From Roseateles sp. YR242 (GTDB taxonomy: Bacteria > Pseudomonadota > Gammaproteobacteria > Burkholderiales > Burkholderiaceae_C), in assembly GCF_900109745.1 (NCBI RefSeq), contig NZ_FOAV01000002.1, positions 62,001 through 126,000 of the forward strand: DNA of 64,000 nucleotides, written 5' to 3'. The translations under genes and the position numbers were made by a program. Under the pieces are notes generated by a model. That model worked only from the letters and a program-made list of their open reading frames with translations, was not told the origin of the DNA and ran no database searches. The stretch's first letter is position 1. Every line of letters begins with the position of its first letter. Positions 45,921 to 54,946 of the stretch are shown one piece after another.

Positions 45921-46894
45921 TTGATTCCCAAGCCCTTCGAAATGGTGCTGTTGTCCAAGCCCGTGGCGCTGGAGGCCGGCTCGGTGACGGGGTCCGGCGT
46001 GAGGGCCGGCGCGGGGGTCGGCGAGGAGGCGGCCGCCTCTGCAAACTTGCCGACGTATTCGATCTTGGCGTTGTCACGCATCGCCTTGACGTCCTTGGTG
46101 ATCAGCTCCATGCGGCGCTGGCCCAGCAGGAAGCCTTCGATCGCAGGACGGGCCTGCTCCAGCGTGACCGGCTGCACACGCGATCCCGCCAGATAGACCA
46201 CCATCACGCCGTTGGGCATGGGGGCCTCGAAGTGCTGGCCATCCTTCATCTTGGAGAGGATGCGCAGGCTGCCGGCGGCCACTTGTTCGGCCGCACGAAC
46301 CGATTGCGTGCCCACGAACTTGATGTCGCTGGCCTTGAGGTATTCAACGAATTCGGTCAAGGTCTTGGCGTCAGTCAGATGGCTGCGAATGCCCTCCAGC
46401 TGCTCAGGCTTGGCCTCGATGTTGAGTTCCTGGACGTTATAGACACGGCGTTCGGTAAAGAGTGCCGGGTTCTCGTTGAAGTACTTCGAGACGTCTTCTT
46501 CGCTGGGCTTGGTGGCCTTTTCACCCAGGCGTTCAGCATAGGCGCGAGCAATGATTTCGCGTTTGGCGGTTTCGATCTGTTGCACGACCCGCGGATCGCG
46601 GTCGAGCTTCAGGTCCTGCGCCTTCTGGACCAGCAGTTCCTGGTCGATCAACCGCTCCAGAACCTGGCGCGAGGCGGGCTCGACCTGTTCCTTCTTGATA
46701 TTGGGCTGACGCTGCAGGACGTAGTTGATCTGGTGAACAGTGATCTCTTCCTTGTTCACCTTCGCCGCGGTCTGCGAGGCCTTTGCACCGCTGCCACCGC
46801 CGCAGGCGGCGAGCCCGATCGCCACCACGGTGGCGGCCGTCAGGCCCGCCCACCGAAATCCGTTGCAGTTGAACCGCTTTCTCTTCAAGTTCAT
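45917..46894 (-). CDS. epsD: EpsD, peptidyl-prolyl isomerase-like lipoprotein of exosortase loci
   Basis: A 325-residue SurA/PpiC-like protein. A lipoprotein signal ends VVAIGLAACGGGSG, with the lipidated Cys near residue 28. The SurA-type N-domain (VNKEEITVHQINYVLQRQPN) and a central parvulin-like domain follow, and the tail is Pro/Ala-rich. EpsD-type proteins occur only in this kind of locus as far as I know. ATG 46894 is chosen over the longer frame because it gives a proper signal sequence. It is the first gene of the minus-strand arm, so the operon promoter should lie in 46895-47250. I cannot point to it with confidence. Confidence 0.9.
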   Translation of the reverse strand: MNLKRKRFNCNGFRWAGLTAATVVAIGLAACGGGSGAKASQTAAKVNKEEITVHQINYVLQRQPNIKKEQVEPASRQVLERLIDQELLVQKAQDLKLDRDPRVVQQIETAKREIIARAYAERLGEKATKPSEEDVSKYFNENPALFTERRVYNVQELNIEAKPEQLEGIRSHLTDAKTLTEFVEYLKASDIKFVGTQSVRAAEQVAAGSLRILSKMKDGQHFEAPMPNGVMVVYLAGSRVQPVTLEQARPAIEGFLLGQRRMELITKDVKAMRDNAKIEYVGKFAEAAASSPTPAPALTPDPVTEPASSATGLDNSTISKGLGIK

Positions 46895-47086
46895 GGCTTC
46901 GACTCTCGTTGTTATGCAAGTCCCGGCGACCCTCACGGGGCGACCCACGCTCTCACGTGAGCGGCGAGTGTAGCCGTGCACCATGACGGTAAACCCTGAT
47001 TCCATGCGTACCCGACTCCCTCGATCCCGAGACTAGGTGGGTCCTTAGCAAGAATGACTCCTACCCCCGGCGCGGTGTGCCGCGAG

Positions 47087-47202
47087 GCCCCCTTGAACAA
47101 GGGGGGCGATTGGAGAGAGGGGCGCTGCAGAGCGCCCGAAAGCCCCGCTGATGGGGGATGGCGCCGACGGTGAGTCGGCGCTCGCTGGCGCTCCCGCGCC
47201 AG
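47087..47202. repeat. Four consecutive perfect hairpins between ubiE and epsD
   Basis: Four stems follow one another in 116 bases: 47088-47094 with 47099-47105 (7 bp), 47120-47126 with 47131-47137 (7 bp), 47161-47168 with 47174-47181 (8 bp), and 47185-47191 with 47196-47202 (7 bp). Loops are 4-5 bases. There is no T-run, so ordinary intrinsic termination is not shown. The surrounding gap 46895-47251 holds no gene, and the eps promoter probably lies in its lower part. It also marks one edge of the polysaccharide locus. Confidence 0.8.
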
Positions 47203-47251
47203 TGGTGAGGATAAACAGCCCGTCGCGTTTAATTACGACTGCGACAAGTCA

Positions 47252-47983
47252 TCAGCATTTGATACCGACATGCAAGGCCACGACGCCGCCGGTCAGGTTG
47301 TGCACGTCAACATGACCGAAACCTGCGGTCTTCATCAGCGCCTTCAGTTCTGCCTGCGCCGGATGCATGCGGATGGATTCGGCCAGGTAGCGGTAGCTGT
47401 CGGCATCCCCGGCGATGAGCTGGCCCAGGCGGGGCAGCACCTTGAAGGAATACCAGTCGTAGGGCTTGCGCAGCGGCTCGGCCACGCGGGAGAACTCCAG
47501 CACCAGCAGGCGCCCGCCCGGACGCAGCACCCGGCACATCTCGGCCAGTGCCTGATCCTTGTGAGTCATGTTCCGCAGACCGAACGCCACCGACACCAGG
47601 TCGAAGCTGTTGTCCTTGTAAGGCAGGGCCTCGGCGTCACACAGGTTGGTGGGCAGCACCATGCCTTCGTCGAGCAGGCGCTCGCGACCGGTGCGCAACA
47701 TGGCCTCATTGATGTCGGTATGCACCACCATGCCGCGTTCACCCACCTTCTTGGCGAAGGCTCGGGCCAGATCGCCAGTGCCGCCGGCAATGTCCAGCAC
47801 CTTGTTGCCAGGCTTGAGGTTGGCCACCGCCACGGTGTAGGCCTTCCACGCGCGGTGCATGCCCATGGACATCAGGTCGTTCATGATGTCGTAACGGGAG
47901 GCGACGGAGTCGAAGACGCCGCGCACGCGCCGGGCCTTCTGGGTTTCGTCAACGGTTTCGAAACCGAAGTGGGTGGAGCTCAT
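47252..47983 (-). CDS. ubiE: Ubiquinone/menaquinone C-methyltransferase UbiE
   Basis: A 243-residue S-adenosylmethionine-dependent methyltransferase acting on the benzoquinol ring. Signature parts are [20 protein letters not shown] with HRAWK, the SAM site [38 protein letters not shown] and [12 protein letters not shown]. The C-terminus ends [12 protein letters not shown]. It is followed, across 38.7 kb of polysaccharide genes on both strands, by ubiJ and ubiB in the order normally seen side by side. Confidence 0.97.
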   Translation of the reverse strand: MSSTHFGFETVDETQKARRVRGVFDSVASRYDIMNDLMSMGMHRAWKAYTVAVANLKPGNKVLDIAGGTGDLARAFAKKVGERGMVVHTDINEAMLRTGRERLLDEGMVLPTNLCDAEALPYKDNSFDLVSVAFGLRNMTHKDQALAEMCRVLRPGGRLLVLEFSRVAEPLRKPYDWYSFKVLPRLGQLIAGDADSYRYLAESIRMHPAQAELKALMKTAGFGHVDVHNLTGGVVALHVGIKC

Positions 47984-48063
47984 GGCGGATCCTGCTGAAG
48001 ATGCTTGAAAAGTGGGCGGCGCTCGGGGGGCTGAGGCTCAAGGTTGAGGCTCAAGGTTGAGCC

Positions 48064-48495
48064 TCAGTGGCTCCCGCAGCCATGGCCTTCATGGCCGGCG
48101 GCAGCACCCTTGCCCGGCATGGGGGCGTCCCGGTCCAGGCCGGCGGCGGCCAGGCGGGCTTCGTAGTCCTGCATCAGTTGCACCTGGTCTCGGCCCAACT
48201 GGTAGAGGTAGGCCCACGTGAACAGGCCGCTTTCATGGCCGTCCGAGAACAGCGGCTGCAAGGCGTAGTGGCCGACCTGCTGGACAGCGACGATCTGCAC
48301 CTCGCGCTTGCCGGTCTGCAGCACTTCCTGCCCAGGACCATGGCCCTGCACCTCGGCCGACGGGCTGCACACACGCATCAGCTCGAACGGGATACGGAAG
48401 CGCGCACCGTCGTTGAACGCCAGTTCCAACACCTTGGATTGCTGGTGGACGACGATGTCGGTAGGGAGAGGCGAAGAGGTCTCGAGGCCGGCCAT
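48064..48495 (-). CDS. DUF971 (gamma-butyrobetaine hydroxylase-like N-terminal) protein
   Basis: A small protein of 143 residues from ATG 48495 (158 from 48540). The DUF971 domain is recognised by IVVHQQSKVLELAFNDGARF, FELMRVCSPSAEVQGHG and HYALQPLFSDGHESGLFTWA with YLYQLG. It ends in a His/Gly-rich tail (GHEGHGCGSH). Family members may bind iron or iron-sulfur clusters. Its usual place in related bacteria is just upstream of ubiE, as here (80 bases). Confidence 0.9.
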   Translation of the reverse strand: MAGLETSSPLPTDIVVHQQSKVLELAFNDGARFRIPFELMRVCSPSAEVQGHGPGQEVLQTGKREVQIVAVQQVGHYALQPLFSDGHESGLFTWAYLYQLGRDQVQLMQDYEARLAAAGLDRDAPMPGKGAAAGHEGHGCGSH

Positions 48496-48570
48496 GAGTG
48501 GCGGAGCGGCTGGCTCAGAAAGGGCCGCCCGGTAATGCAATAAACGGGCAGTGTACCGGGCCGACAGGAA

Positions 48571-48601
48571 TAAAAAAAACCCGCCGACTCGCGCCGGCGG
48601 G
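48571..48601 (-). terminator. Rho-independent terminator of the subtilase gene
   Basis: On the minus strand a GC-rich stem (CCCGCCG paired with CGGCGGG) is followed directly by eight T residues. It lies 71 bases after the stop of the protease gene at 48672 and ends before the DUF971 start, so it separates these two units. Confidence 0.92.
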
Positions 48602-48671
48602 AATTAACAGATGCCCCGTTCGGGCCCAGGGCACCCGGCTTACCAAGCGAGGTGATTGGCAAGTTCGGCCA

Positions 48672-50510
48672 TCACCACCCAAGCGTCAGCGCATAGCTGC
48701 CGGCGCCGCCGCTGTAGTAGGTCACCCGTACATAAACGGTGCCTGCGGTCGAGGTGGTGTATGAAATGCTTTCAGTCAGCCCGGCACTCTTGGTGCCGGA
48801 GGCCAGGGTGGTCCCTGAGCTGTTGTAGACGTAGAGGTCGTAGTCCACGCCGCTGGCGTTGGGCAGCGACGCCGTCAGGGTCTGCCCGGCGGTCAGTGTC
48901 ACCGCGTAGTAGTCGGTGTCGGTGGTGCTGGACAGGCTGCCGCTGATGGTGCCGCCAGGCGCCGCGATCACCTGTGCCGTGGCACGGGTGTTGTTCGAGG
49001 CCGTGGTTTCGGTGATGGCGGTGCCGCCGCCACCGCCGCCGCCCGTACCCGTCAGGATCAGGGTGATGGCTGCATTGGCATCCAGGATCCCGCTGCCGCA
49101 CTGGCTGCAGGTGGCCGGGAAGGCACGGGCGCTGTTCTTCAGCGCCGCGGTGATCTCATCCGGCGTGGCCGAGGGCTTCACGCTGTAGAGCAGTGCCGCC
49201 ACACCGGCCACGTGTGGCGTGGCCATCGAGGTGCCCGAGTAGTAGGCATAGCTGTCCGCACCCGGGGTGGTGGTGCCGGCATTCAAGGTGGAGTAGATGC
49301 CGTTGCCGGTGCCGGAATCCCCGCCCGGAGCCGCCAGGGCGACGATGCTGCCGTAGTTGGAGTAGGAGGCGCGACCGCCGCTGCGGTTCGTGGCCGCCAC
49401 CGTCACCACGCCGGAGCAACTGGCCGGGCTGTAGTTGGCCGCGTTGGCCGCCGAGTTGCCCGCCGCCACGATGACGCTGGAACCGCGTGAACGTGCGCCG
49501 GTGACCGCCGCCTGGGTGGTGGAGTCGCAGCTGCCGCTGCCGCCCAACGACAGGTTGAGCACCTTGGCCACATTGGTGTTGGCAGGAATGCCGGACACGG
49601 TGCCGCCCGACGCCCAGGTGATGCCGTCGGCAATGTCGGAGGTGTAGCCGCCGCACTTGCCCAGCACCCGAACCGGCAGGATCTTGGCGTTGTAGGCGAT
49701 CCCGGCAATACCCAGGCTGTTGTTGGCCTTGGCTGCAATGGTGCCGGAGACGTGGGTGCCGTGCCAGCTGGAGTTGGAACCCGGAATACCGGATCCGCAG
49801 GCATTGGTGGCGTAGTAGTCGCCCGGGTCCAGCGCGTCGGCATCACGCGCATTGCCGTCCACGGACACGGCCGTGTCCGCGATGAAATCGTAGCCGGCCA
49901 CAGCGCCGGAACTGTTCACCGCCCACTGGCCGGCGAGGTCTGCGTGAGGACGATAGCCGGTGTCGATCACCGCCACCACCACGTTGGTACCCGTGGACTG
50001 ATCCCAGGCAGCGGGGGCACGGATGCCGCCGGTGGTCTCGAACAGATCCCACTGGTTGGTGGCGTAGTACGGGTCGGTAGGCGTGGCCAGCGCATACATC
50101 TTGCGGTCGGGTTCGACGTACTCGACGTTGGCGTCGCTGGCCTTGATCTGGGTGGCGAGGTCACGCAGCTGGTCCACGCTGAGCTGGCGGTCCAGCTTGA
50201 ACACGTGGGCGCCGGTGCCGGTCTGGCGCAACAGGCTGACACGGGCACCCCACGGGGCGGCCAGCTGCTGCAGGGATTGGGTACGGGTGCTGAGCGCATC
50301 GCTGGCGACCGCATGGGCCTGCACGGCGACACCCAGCTTCTGCTGGACGGCCACACTGCCGTCCTTGTACTTGACGATCAAGCGATCGGTCTGCTCAGGC
50401 AGCGGCTGCTTGGCATTCACATCGGTGGCGGGGGCGCCGGCATAGGCGGCAGAACTGACTGCAAAGACACCGAGGGCCAGCGCACGGCTGAGCTTCGTCA
50501 AACGCATCAT
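48672..50510 (-). CDS. Secreted subtilisin-like serine protease with C-terminal PPC domain
   Basis: A 612-residue exported peptidase S8. It has a signal peptide (RALALGVFAVSSAAYAG) and an inhibitor-type propeptide to about residue 135. The catalytic triad is Asp in VVVAVIDTGYRPHADL, His in SSWHGTHVSGTIAAKA and Ser in YYSGTSMATPHVAGVAALLY. A Gly-run linker (near residue 495) and a beta-rich PPC domain ending SYALTLGW complete it. Cysteine pairs in the catalytic domain suggest disulfides. ATG 50510 follows GGAGATC; ATG 50507 is equally possible. The C-terminus is not a PEP-CTERM signal. Confidence 0.95.
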   Translation of the reverse strand: MMRLTKLSRALALGVFAVSSAAYAGAPATDVNAKQPLPEQTDRLIVKYKDGSVAVQQKLGVAVQAHAVASDALSTRTQSLQQLAAPWGARVSLLRQTGTGAHVFKLDRQLSVDQLRDLATQIKASDANVEYVEPDRKMYALATPTDPYYATNQWDLFETTGGIRAPAAWDQSTGTNVVVAVIDTGYRPHADLAGQWAVNSSGAVAGYDFIADTAVSVDGNARDADALDPGDYYATNACGSGIPGSNSSWHGTHVSGTIAAKANNSLGIAGIAYNAKILPVRVLGKCGGYTSDIADGITWASGGTVSGIPANTNVAKVLNLSLGGSGSCDSTTQAAVTGARSRGSSVIVAAGNSAANAANYSPASCSGVVTVAATNRSGGRASYSNYGSIVALAAPGGDSGTGNGIYSTLNAGTTTPGADSYAYYSGTSMATPHVAGVAALLYSVKPSATPDEITAALKNSARAFPATCSQCGSGILDANAAITLILTGTGGGGGGGTAITETTASNNTRATAQVIAAPGGTISGSLSSTTDTDYYAVTLTAGQTLTASLPNASGVDYDLYVYNSSGTTLASGTKSAGLTESISYTTSTAGTVYVRVTYYSGGAGSYALTLGW

Positions 50511-50936
50511 GCTGTGATCTCCATGGTTTCTCTCCCTGAGGCACCGGATATCGGCGCCCCGCTCCCATCTCGCAGACAGGTATTGCTGCCGTTGGATGGA
50601 CACCCCGCCGCAATCGGTTGATTCGTGGCGTGGATGCAGTGTAGGAAGCGGCTGGCGGGCGTGGCACAGCCACCTGCAAGACCTGACAGGAAAGGAAATC
50701 CCCTAGCAATCATTTGTTCACAAACGTGACACGGTCTCGATTTCGAGGGAGTGCGCGATGAATGAATAGCTCTGCGGGCCTTGGTTTCCGGGGCTTGGCA
50801 CGCCAATGGACTGACTTGTCTGACTTTTCATTTGGCGTGCCCGGCCAGCTCGAGAAGAGGAATGGGAGGCGAAGCCAATCGGCCAACTGCCGTATTCGCA
50901 GATTGATATCGGGTGTTGAGGCCCGCTTGCGTAGTG

Positions 50937-51001
50937 TTTGCGCCAAATTTGCGCGGCGTTTGCGCGCGCTTTGCGCGATAAGCGCAGTGGAATGCGCTTA
51001 T
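50937..51001. repeat. Four TTTGCGC repeats with exact 11-bp period plus a 9-bp palindrome
   Basis: TTTGCGC occurs at 50937, 50948, 50959 and 50970, each 11 bases apart, about one turn of the helix. It is followed by ATAAGCGCA (50978-50986) facing TGCGCTTAT (50993-51001) across 6 bases. The site lies in the 512-bp gene-free gap 50511-51022, 22 bases beyond the MFS gene stop and about 430 bases upstream of the protease start. The rest of the gap shows no gene. It could be an operator array. Confidence 0.85.
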
Positions 51002-51022
51002 GGAAGTTATGCAGAGCTTCCC

Positions 51023-52216
51023 TTATGGGCTGTGCAATGGCACCTTGCGGGCGCTCCATTGCGCCCCCACCAGCAGCGACGCCATGAGCCACAGCGGTGC
51101 AAAGGGCACACTGGCGGTGGCCAGCATGCCAAAACCCAGCGGCATGGCCACGGTGGCGCCGTTGCTGGCCAGCATGCGCAGGCCCAGGGCCTGGCCGTGG
51201 CGATCAGCTGGTGTCACCTGGTGCAAGGTGGCCAGCACCATGGGCTGCACGGCCCCCAGCGCCATGCCCAGGATGGCCGAGCCGATCATCAGGCCCGCCG
51301 TGCCGGGCAACCAGGCGTAGACCACCAGGATGGCCATGGCCACGCTGATGGCCGTGCGCAAGGCCTTCATCTCATCCACCCGGTGGGCCCAGCGGACGAT
51401 GCCCAGGCGCACCAGGGTCGCGGCCGCCGCGAAGCTGCCCAGCACCAGACCGATGCCGGAGGCCGACAGTCCCTTGGCGTGCCCGATGACCGGCACCACG
51501 AAGCTGTGCGCGTCCCAGCAGGCGGACATCGTGATATTGACCACCAACAGGTGGCGCAGCGCCGGGTCCCGCAGCAGGTCCCAGGCAGGCTTGGTATTGC
51601 GGGGCGCCTGTGCCTTGGCATGCGGCGTGTAGCGCGGCACCCGGAGCGCCATGGCCCAGGCAATGCCCGGCAGGACCACGCCCAGCACCAGGGCCCAGGC
51701 GAAGCCCGCATGATCGATCAGCAACCCTGCCATGACCGGCGCCACGGCGTTGGACAAGGCCGGGCCCAGGGCCACCCAACTGAACACCCGTTTCAGCTGG
51801 GATGGGTCCGAGACCATCAGGCCGGCCTCGCGCTGGATGGCGACCGCCGCCACCGCCACGGCGCCGCCGCACAGCAGGCACGCGACGGCAATCAGGGCGA
51901 GCGACTGCCACCACAGGGCGACCAGCGCGATGACCGCGCCCATAAAACCCATGATCGCGCCCAGACCCACCGGCCGATGGAAACCATGCCGGTCCGCCAG
52001 ACGGCCGGCCCACAGGGACATCCCGATCGGCGCCACCGCAAAAAGGCTTTGCAGCACCCCCACCGTCCATTCGCCAAAACCGCGGTCCAGCACCCACAGG
52101 CTGGCGGTGACCCGCGTCACCGCCATGCAGGCATGCACGGCCACCAGGGTGGCGATGACGGCGGGAAAGGCGCGGCTGGCGCCAGAGGGCGTGGCGGCCG
52201 GGGCGTCAGGTGTCAT
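51023..52216 (-). CDS. Major facilitator superfamily transporter
   Basis: A 397-residue integral membrane protein with 12 hydrophobic segments. MFS signs are the loop after helix 2 (GMSLWAGRLADRHGFHRPVG, a G-x-L-a-D-R-x-G-r motif) and a repeat of the pattern in the second half (FAAAATLVRLGIVRWAHR). The central loop carries basic residues (PRYTPHAKAQAPRNTKPAW). No substrate can be named. The start overlaps the rmuC stop by 4 bases, so the two are co-transcribed. Confidence 0.88.
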   Translation of the reverse strand: MTPDAPAATPSGASRAFPAVIATLVAVHACMAVTRVTASLWVLDRGFGEWTVGVLQSLFAVAPIGMSLWAGRLADRHGFHRPVGLGAIMGFMGAVIALVALWWQSLALIAVACLLCGGAVAVAAVAIQREAGLMVSDPSQLKRVFSWVALGPALSNAVAPVMAGLLIDHAGFAWALVLGVVLPGIAWAMALRVPRYTPHAKAQAPRNTKPAWDLLRDPALRHLLVVNITMSACWDAHSFVVPVIGHAKGLSASGIGLVLGSFAAAATLVRLGIVRWAHRVDEMKALRTAISVAMAILVVYAWLPGTAGLMIGSAILGMALGAVQPMVLATLHQVTPADRHGQALGLRMLASNGATVAMPLGFGMLATASVPFAPLWLMASLLVGAQWSARKVPLHSP

Positions 52217-53640
52217 CCGGCGGCGCCCTCCTCGTCCACCTGGCCGAGCTGCAGCACGCGGGTCATCTGGTCGTCAGGCAAAGCCTCGACGGTCTTGAGC
52301 CGGCGAGTCATGGCGCGGGTGCGGACCTCGGCCGCATCGATGGTGTTGCTGGCTTCTTCCAGCTTCTTCTTGGTCTTGGCCAACACCTCGCCGAACTTGC
52401 CAAACTCGGTCTTCACGGCGGAGAGCACCTCCCAGACCTCGGCGGAGCGTTTCTCGAGCGCCAGGGTGCGGAAGCCCATCTGCAGGCTGGAAAGCGTGGC
52501 CAGCAAGGTGGTGGGGCCCACCAGCATCACCTTGTGCTCACGCTGCAGGGATTCGGTGAGGCCGGGGCGCCGCAGGGCTTCGGCGTAGAGGCCCTCGGTG
52601 GGGAGGAACAGCAGGGCGAAGTCGGTGGTGTGGGGTGGGCCGAGGTATTTCTCGCGGATGGTCTTGGCCTCCAGGCGCAGGCGGGTCTCGATGGCGCGGC
52701 CGGCGAGTTCGGCGGCAGGCGCATCGGCGCGCTCCTGCGCATCCAGCAGGCGCTCATAGTCTTCACGGGGGAACTTGGCGTCGATCGGCAGCCACAACGG
52801 CTGGCCGTCGTCACGCTGACCCGGGAGCTTGAGAGCAAACTCGACCCGCGCGCCCGTGCCGGGAACGGTCTCGACGTTGGAGGCGTACTGCTCGGGGGTG
52901 AAGACCTGTTCGAGCAGGCCGGCCAGTTGGACCTCACCGAAGATGCCTCGGGTCTTGACGTTGGTCAGCACACGGTTGAGGGAACCCACATCGCGGGCCA
53001 GGGTCTGCATCTCGCCCAGGCCACGGTAGACCTGCTCGAGGCGCTCGGCCACCTGCTTGAAGCTTTCGCCAAGGCGCTGCTCCAGCGTGGCGTGGAGTTT
53101 TTCGTCCACGGTGGCACGCATCTGCTCCAGCTTTTTCTCGTTGTCCTGCTGGATGGATTGCAGCCGGGCTTCGACGGTGCGGCGGGTTTCGGCCAGGCCG
53201 GCTTCGTTACGCTGGGCCAGGGCCTGCAGTTGCTCGGTGAGCAGGCTGCCGAGCCGGGCGGCTGCGGCATCTTGCGCCTCACGGGCGGTGGCGGCCTGCG
53301 TGGCGAGGGATTGCTGCAGGTGGCCGAGCTGGACACGGAAGCTGTCGATCTGCTCGTTCTGGGTGCGCGCCACGTCGCCGCCCTGGGCGAGCAGGGATTG
53401 CTGAAACTGGGAGAGCGTGGAGAGGGTGTCCTGGCGCAGGGCACTGTTGACACGGTTGAGCTCGTCGCGCAGGGAACGGTCCAGGCGGTCGCTGGACTGC
53501 TGGATGAGCGGCATGATGACCCCAGCAACGGGCTCCTGCTCGGTGGGGGACTCCTGGGAGGCGATGCGGCGCCACAGGAGAACCAGAACAATCAGGATCA
53601 GGGCCAGCAGGCCAGTCAGCAGAGCTTCAACAAGGGTCAT
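52213..53640 (-). CDS. rmuC: DNA recombination protein RmuC
   Basis: A 475-residue protein. It has an N-terminal membrane helix (LLTGLLALILIVLVLLWRRI), a long coiled coil over about residues 60-210 (for example QLGHLQQSLATQAATAREAQ), and the conserved nuclease-like core with GIFGEVQLAGLLEQVFTPEQ, LWLPIDAKFPREDYERLLDA, and DFALLFLPTEGLYAEALRRP. In E. coli RmuC limits inversions at short repeats. It is first of a two-gene unit with the MFS transporter. Confidence 0.95.
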   Translation of the reverse strand: MTLVEALLTGLLALILIVLVLLWRRIASQESPTEQEPVAGVIMPLIQQSSDRLDRSLRDELNRVNSALRQDTLSTLSQFQQSLLAQGGDVARTQNEQIDSFRVQLGHLQQSLATQAATAREAQDAAAARLGSLLTEQLQALAQRNEAGLAETRRTVEARLQSIQQDNEKKLEQMRATVDEKLHATLEQRLGESFKQVAERLEQVYRGLGEMQTLARDVGSLNRVLTNVKTRGIFGEVQLAGLLEQVFTPEQYASNVETVPGTGARVEFALKLPGQRDDGQPLWLPIDAKFPREDYERLLDAQERADAPAAELAGRAIETRLRLEAKTIREKYLGPPHTTDFALLFLPTEGLYAEALRRPGLTESLQREHKVMLVGPTTLLATLSSLQMGFRTLALEKRSAEVWEVLSAVKTEFGKFGEVLAKTKKKLEEASNTIDAAEVRTRAMTRRLKTVEALPDDQMTRVLQLGQVDEEGAAG

Positions 53641-53815
53641 GGCTGGGATTCTCTCAGCCTTGAGGTAGAGAAGGCGTCAGCGTGTGGCAGGAGGGGTTTG
53701 GCTGTGCACGGGAAAGCGCCGAGCCCTGCCACCGTTTAATGAGCCCCGAGTCAAGACCAGGGCCGTCGACAGACCACCGGTCTGTGCCATCGAAGGCCTT
53801 CGGACGAGGGCCCGC

Positions 53816-54799
53816 TTACTTGACCAGAACCTCTGGATTCAATGCCGTGGGCGGCGTACCACCCGTGAGCACGGCAATCAGGTTGTCCACGGCGAGGTTG
53901 CTCATGGCTCGGCGCGTGGCCACGGTGGCGCTGGCAATGTGAGGCGTCAGTACGACGTTGGTGCATTCCAGCAGCGCCGGATGAACCACCGGCTCGCCTT
54001 CGAAGACGTCCAGGCCCGCAGCAGCAATGGTGCCGGCCTGGAGGGCGTGTGCGAGCGCGGCGTCATCCACCACCCCACCGCGCGCAATGTTGGTGAGTGT
54101 GGCCGTGGGCTTCATCATCGCCAGCTCGCGCTCACCGATGAGGTGGTGCGCAGACGGGCTGTAGGGCACCACGATGACCAGGTGGTCGGCACGCTGGAGC
54201 AACTCGTCCTTCTCCACCCATTGCGCCCCCAGCGGCGCTTCCTGGTCGGCCGGCAGCCGGCTGCGGTTGTGATAGATCACCGGCATGCCAAAACCCAGGT
54301 GCCCCCGGCGCGCAATGGCCGCGCCAATACGCCCCATGCCCAGCACCCCCAAGGTGGCGCCATGCACATCCGCCCCGGCAAACATGGTGACGGACCAGTG
54401 CTTCCATTCCCCCCGGCGCAGGAAATGCTCGCTCTCGGTGATGCGGCGGGCCGTGGCCATCATCAGCGCAAAGCCGAAGTCGGCCGTGGTCTCGGTCAGC
54501 ACGTCCGGTGCATTGCTCACCAGCACACCCCGGGCCGTGCAGGCCGGCACGTCAATGTTGTTGTAGCCCACGGCCATGGTGCAGACCGCACGCAGGTCCG
54601 GGCAGGCCTCCAGCAGCGTGGTGTCCACCTTGCTGCTGCCACTGATGTAGACACCGGCCTTGCCCTGCAGCCGGCGGATCAGCTCGTCCTGCGGCCAGGG
54701 CTGATCCGTGTCGTTGGTCTCGACATCAAAATGTGGGCGCAGCCGGTCGACGATGTCGCTAAAGGTCTTGCAGGCCACCAGCACCTTGGGTTTGCTCAT
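53816..54799 (-). CDS. D-2-hydroxyacid dehydrogenase (glyoxylate/hydroxypyruvate reductase type)
   Basis: A 327-residue NAD(P)-dependent reductase. The nucleotide-binding motif is LGVLGMGRIGAAIARRGHLG. Catalytic Arg is in TLTNIARGGVVDDAALAHAL, Glu in AAGLDVFEGEPVVHPALL and His in VVLTPHIASATVATR. The N-terminal substrate domain is of the usual length. GhrB-like reduction of glyoxylate or hydroxypyruvate is likely, but the substrate cannot be fixed. It is a single gene with 175-bp and 147-bp flanking gaps. Confidence 0.92.
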   Translation of the reverse strand: MSKPKVLVACKTFSDIVDRLRPHFDVETNDTDQPWPQDELIRRLQGKAGVYISGSSKVDTTLLEACPDLRAVCTMAVGYNNIDVPACTARGVLVSNAPDVLTETTADFGFALMMATARRITESEHFLRRGEWKHWSVTMFAGADVHGATLGVLGMGRIGAAIARRGHLGFGMPVIYHNRSRLPADQEAPLGAQWVEKDELLQRADHLVIVVPYSPSAHHLIGERELAMMKPTATLTNIARGGVVDDAALAHALQAGTIAAAGLDVFEGEPVVHPALLECTNVVLTPHIASATVATRRAMSNLAVDNLIAVLTGGTPPTALNPEVLVK

Positions 54800-54946
54800 C
54801 TCAGAATCTCCTCGGAACGGTCACTGACTGCCCCAGGACGGGCTGAGCACACGGGGGTGGTCGGCGATCGTCGGGCACGGGAACGCAACACATGTTCGGC
54901 CCATTCTCAACCAGGCCGGCACGACCATCCGGCGCCGGGGGCGCGC

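Noticed and set aside
48672-48760. PEP-CTERM sorting signal on the secreted protease
   Set aside because: The C-terminus is the last strand of a PPC domain (SYALTLGW) with no PEP motif, hydrophobic helix or basic tail.
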